From: Amorphochlora amoebiformis
Taxonomy: Eukaryota; Cercozoa; Chlorarachniophyceae
NCBI GenBank assembly: GCA_054601695.1
Contig: BAAHQB010000316.1
Location: 124,001-188,000, forward strand
Direction of reading: 5' to 3'
DNA length: 64,000 bases
Part shown: one piece after another, positions 60,825 through 64,000 of the stretch
Position numbering within the stretch: position 1 is the stretch's first letter
Layout: each line of letters starts with the position of its first letter
Notes under the pieces: model-generated
What the model was told of the DNA's origin: nothing
Seen by the model: only the letters and a program-made list of their open reading frames with translations
The model's database searches: none
Made by a program: the position numbers and the translations under genes

Positions 60825-61037
60825 TTAATTAATATATATATATATATTTTGTATATATATGTTTATACGTGTACATTTACCAAAATATGCCCACATTTTC
60901 TTGTAAATTCCTTACAAGCCCTCTCGGTACAAGAATATTCATGCACTTAACCCCCCATAAAATCTTCTTGTTCGCGGCCAAGTCAGTATATATTTTTGAC
61001 CGCGTCACTGTGCAATCAAGATCCTACCAGCGCCCAT
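56420..61037 (-). CDS. EIF3K: Eukaryotic translation initiation factor 3 subunit K (eIF3k), 209 aa
   Basis: This is a subunit of the eIF3 complex, which binds the 40S ribosome during initiation. Eleven minus-strand exons join in phase: 61028-61037, 60692-60769, 59673-59725, 59433-59468, 58976-59074, 58443-58531, 57731-57772, 57433-57502, 57039-57086, 56853-56927 and 56420-56449 (630 nt). Parts aligning with known eIF3k: [90 protein letters not shown] and [13 protein letters not shown], ending [15 protein letters not shown]. The length is close to the usual ~218 aa. The first coding exon is only 10 nt (ATGGGCGCTG). One intron (57503-57730) is telomere-type repeat ending CCTAG. Confidence 0.95.
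56645..56800 (-). repeat. Two downstream 3'-half copies of the eIF3k AKITLQQ exon end
   Basis: Copies at 56653-56695 and 56750-56795 repeat GTGGGTTCCGCTAAAATAAC and the donor (minus strand) of exon 56853-56927. They lie on its 3' side. Confidence 0.9.
57505..57725 (-). repeat. Telomere-type array with conserved spacer in an eIF3k intron
   Basis: TTAGGG variants at 57505-57600 and 57700-57722 flank a spacer with GATTATTCAGTATGTCTTAG and CCATTGACTCCGCC. In gene sense the array is CCCTAA and ends CCTAACCTAG at the acceptor of exon 57433-57502. Confidence 0.92.
58316..58352 (-). repeat. Downstream 3'-half copy of the eIF3k YPDLLKLPG exon end
   Basis: It repeats the last ~25 nt of exon 58443-58531 with the GGTACCCC donor, on the 3' side, with one substitution. 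Confidence 0.9.
59135..59260 (-). repeat. Two upstream 5'-half copies of the eIF3k VMQLPSS exon start
   Basis: At 59135-59190 and 59229-59270 the intron end (CATATCAG) and the first ~20 nt of exon 58976-59074 are repeated on its 5' side in minus orientation. Confidence 0.9.
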
Positions 61038-61488
61038 TTTAACGATGGAAAAACCTGCAAAGGAGCAATGGAATCGAAACATACCTATCAGTGCCTTTAT
61101 ATCCGGGGTAGACATGCCTCGAGAATATTCCCAGTCTGGCGAAAACAGTAAGAAATCACAACTTCTTGGTATTCGGGGTTCATTTCCGGCCTCTCGCTCA
61201 GATTTGAGAGATATTTCGACGGAATTTTCGATATTCTTGTGGAAATATTAGATTCTTAATCAGGATTTGTCCCTCTGGGCGCGGATATCTCGCCCTAATC
61301 CCCTATCACAGGCGAAAACCCCATGTCCAATCAGCCATTGCGCACCTTGCTATGGCCGCGAAATTCAGCTTGGAAATAAAAGTTAAGAAAGTCGGCCGAA
61401 TTAAATAAATACTATCAAGATATCTATTTGTTGATAGTTTTAATATAAACTATACGATATATCGATAATCCCACAACATCCGGTCGGA
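61038..61488. promoter_or_regulatory. Probable shared divergent promoter island
   Basis: About 450 bp of balanced, TA-free sequence between the eIF3k start codon (minus) and the start of the secreted/membrane protein gene (plus). A 68-codon frame starting at 61045 overlaps the eIF3k upstream region and is probably not a gene. Confidence 0.5.
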
Positions 61489-63951
<2,463 letters not shown>

Positions 63952-64000
63952 TATATAATATGTATATATATATATATGTGACATATATATATACATATAA

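Noticed and set aside
61045-61251. 68-codon frame MEKPAKEQ...
   Set aside because: It starts 8 nt from the eIF3k start on the other strand, inside the presumed promoter and 5' UTR, with no splice or family support.

Overview
This is nuclear DNA of a eukaryote with spliceosomal introns, most likely a microbial eukaryote (protist or alga). The evidence is dense GT-AG introns, interstitial TTAGGG/CCCTAA telomere-type arrays, a plant/protist-type aspartic protease with a saposin insert, and no bacterial-style operons. I cannot name the lineage. Most of the window is (TA)n-rich microsatellite, so nearly every long reading frame made of Tyr/Ile (TA), Ser/Leu or Arg/Glu (CT/GA), or Asn-Pro/Gly-Leu (telomere repeats) is an artefact. 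The real genes are split into exons of about 10-370 nt floating in this repeat. I found them by looking for islands of non-repeat sequence bounded by AG and GT, then checking that reading phase carries from exon to exon.

Layout: (1) 0.6-9.5 kb, plus: ribonucleotide reductase small subunit (R2), 5' partial. (2) 19.8-11.0 kb, minus: a coiled-coil protein of about 191 aa. (3) 20.3-35.0 kb, plus: a 304-aa protein with a likely N-myristoylation/palmitoylation signal and a C-terminal PDZ-like domain. (4) 38.0-35.7 kb, minus: a complete 465-aa phytepsin/cathepsin-D-like aspartic protease with a plant-specific insert. (5) 39.9-41.1 kb, plus: a basic, probably nuclear protein. (6) 43.8-55.2 kb, plus: a TLC (TRAM/LAG1/CLN8) domain membrane protein, with a possible tiny minus-strand gene inside one intron. 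(7) 61.0-56.4 kb, minus: a complete 209-aa eIF3 subunit K in 11 exons. (8) 61.5-64 kb, plus: a secreted or membrane protein of unknown function. Two divergent start pairs (2/3 and 7/8) share short promoter islands that lack TA arrays. The genes have no evident common pathway; they are ordinary housekeeping and protist genes.

The exciting part is how the introns are built. Almost every exon in a repeat-filled intron has extra partial copies around it, and the copies follow one rule. Copies upstream of an exon contain its 5' half plus the 3' splice site. Copies downstream contain its 3' half plus the 5' splice site. This holds on both strands, in at least five genes, with TA and with GA repeats. 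The introns look as though they grow by repeated tandem duplication of exon-intron junctions.

In addition, the repeats themselves supply the splice signals. (TA)n arrays begin GTATAT and end TATAG. Telomere-type arrays lie with CCCTAA in the sense direction next to acceptors (CCCTAG or CCCTCAG, with CTAAC as a possible branch site), or with GTTAGG at the donor. One 65-nt intron is almost pure telomere repeat.

Other repeats include a 370-390-bp element with similar inverted ends and CRE-like palindromes (three or four copies), a tRNA-like SINE head, a second dispersed repeat, and a conserved spacer of about 90 bp that recurs between telomere-type arrays.
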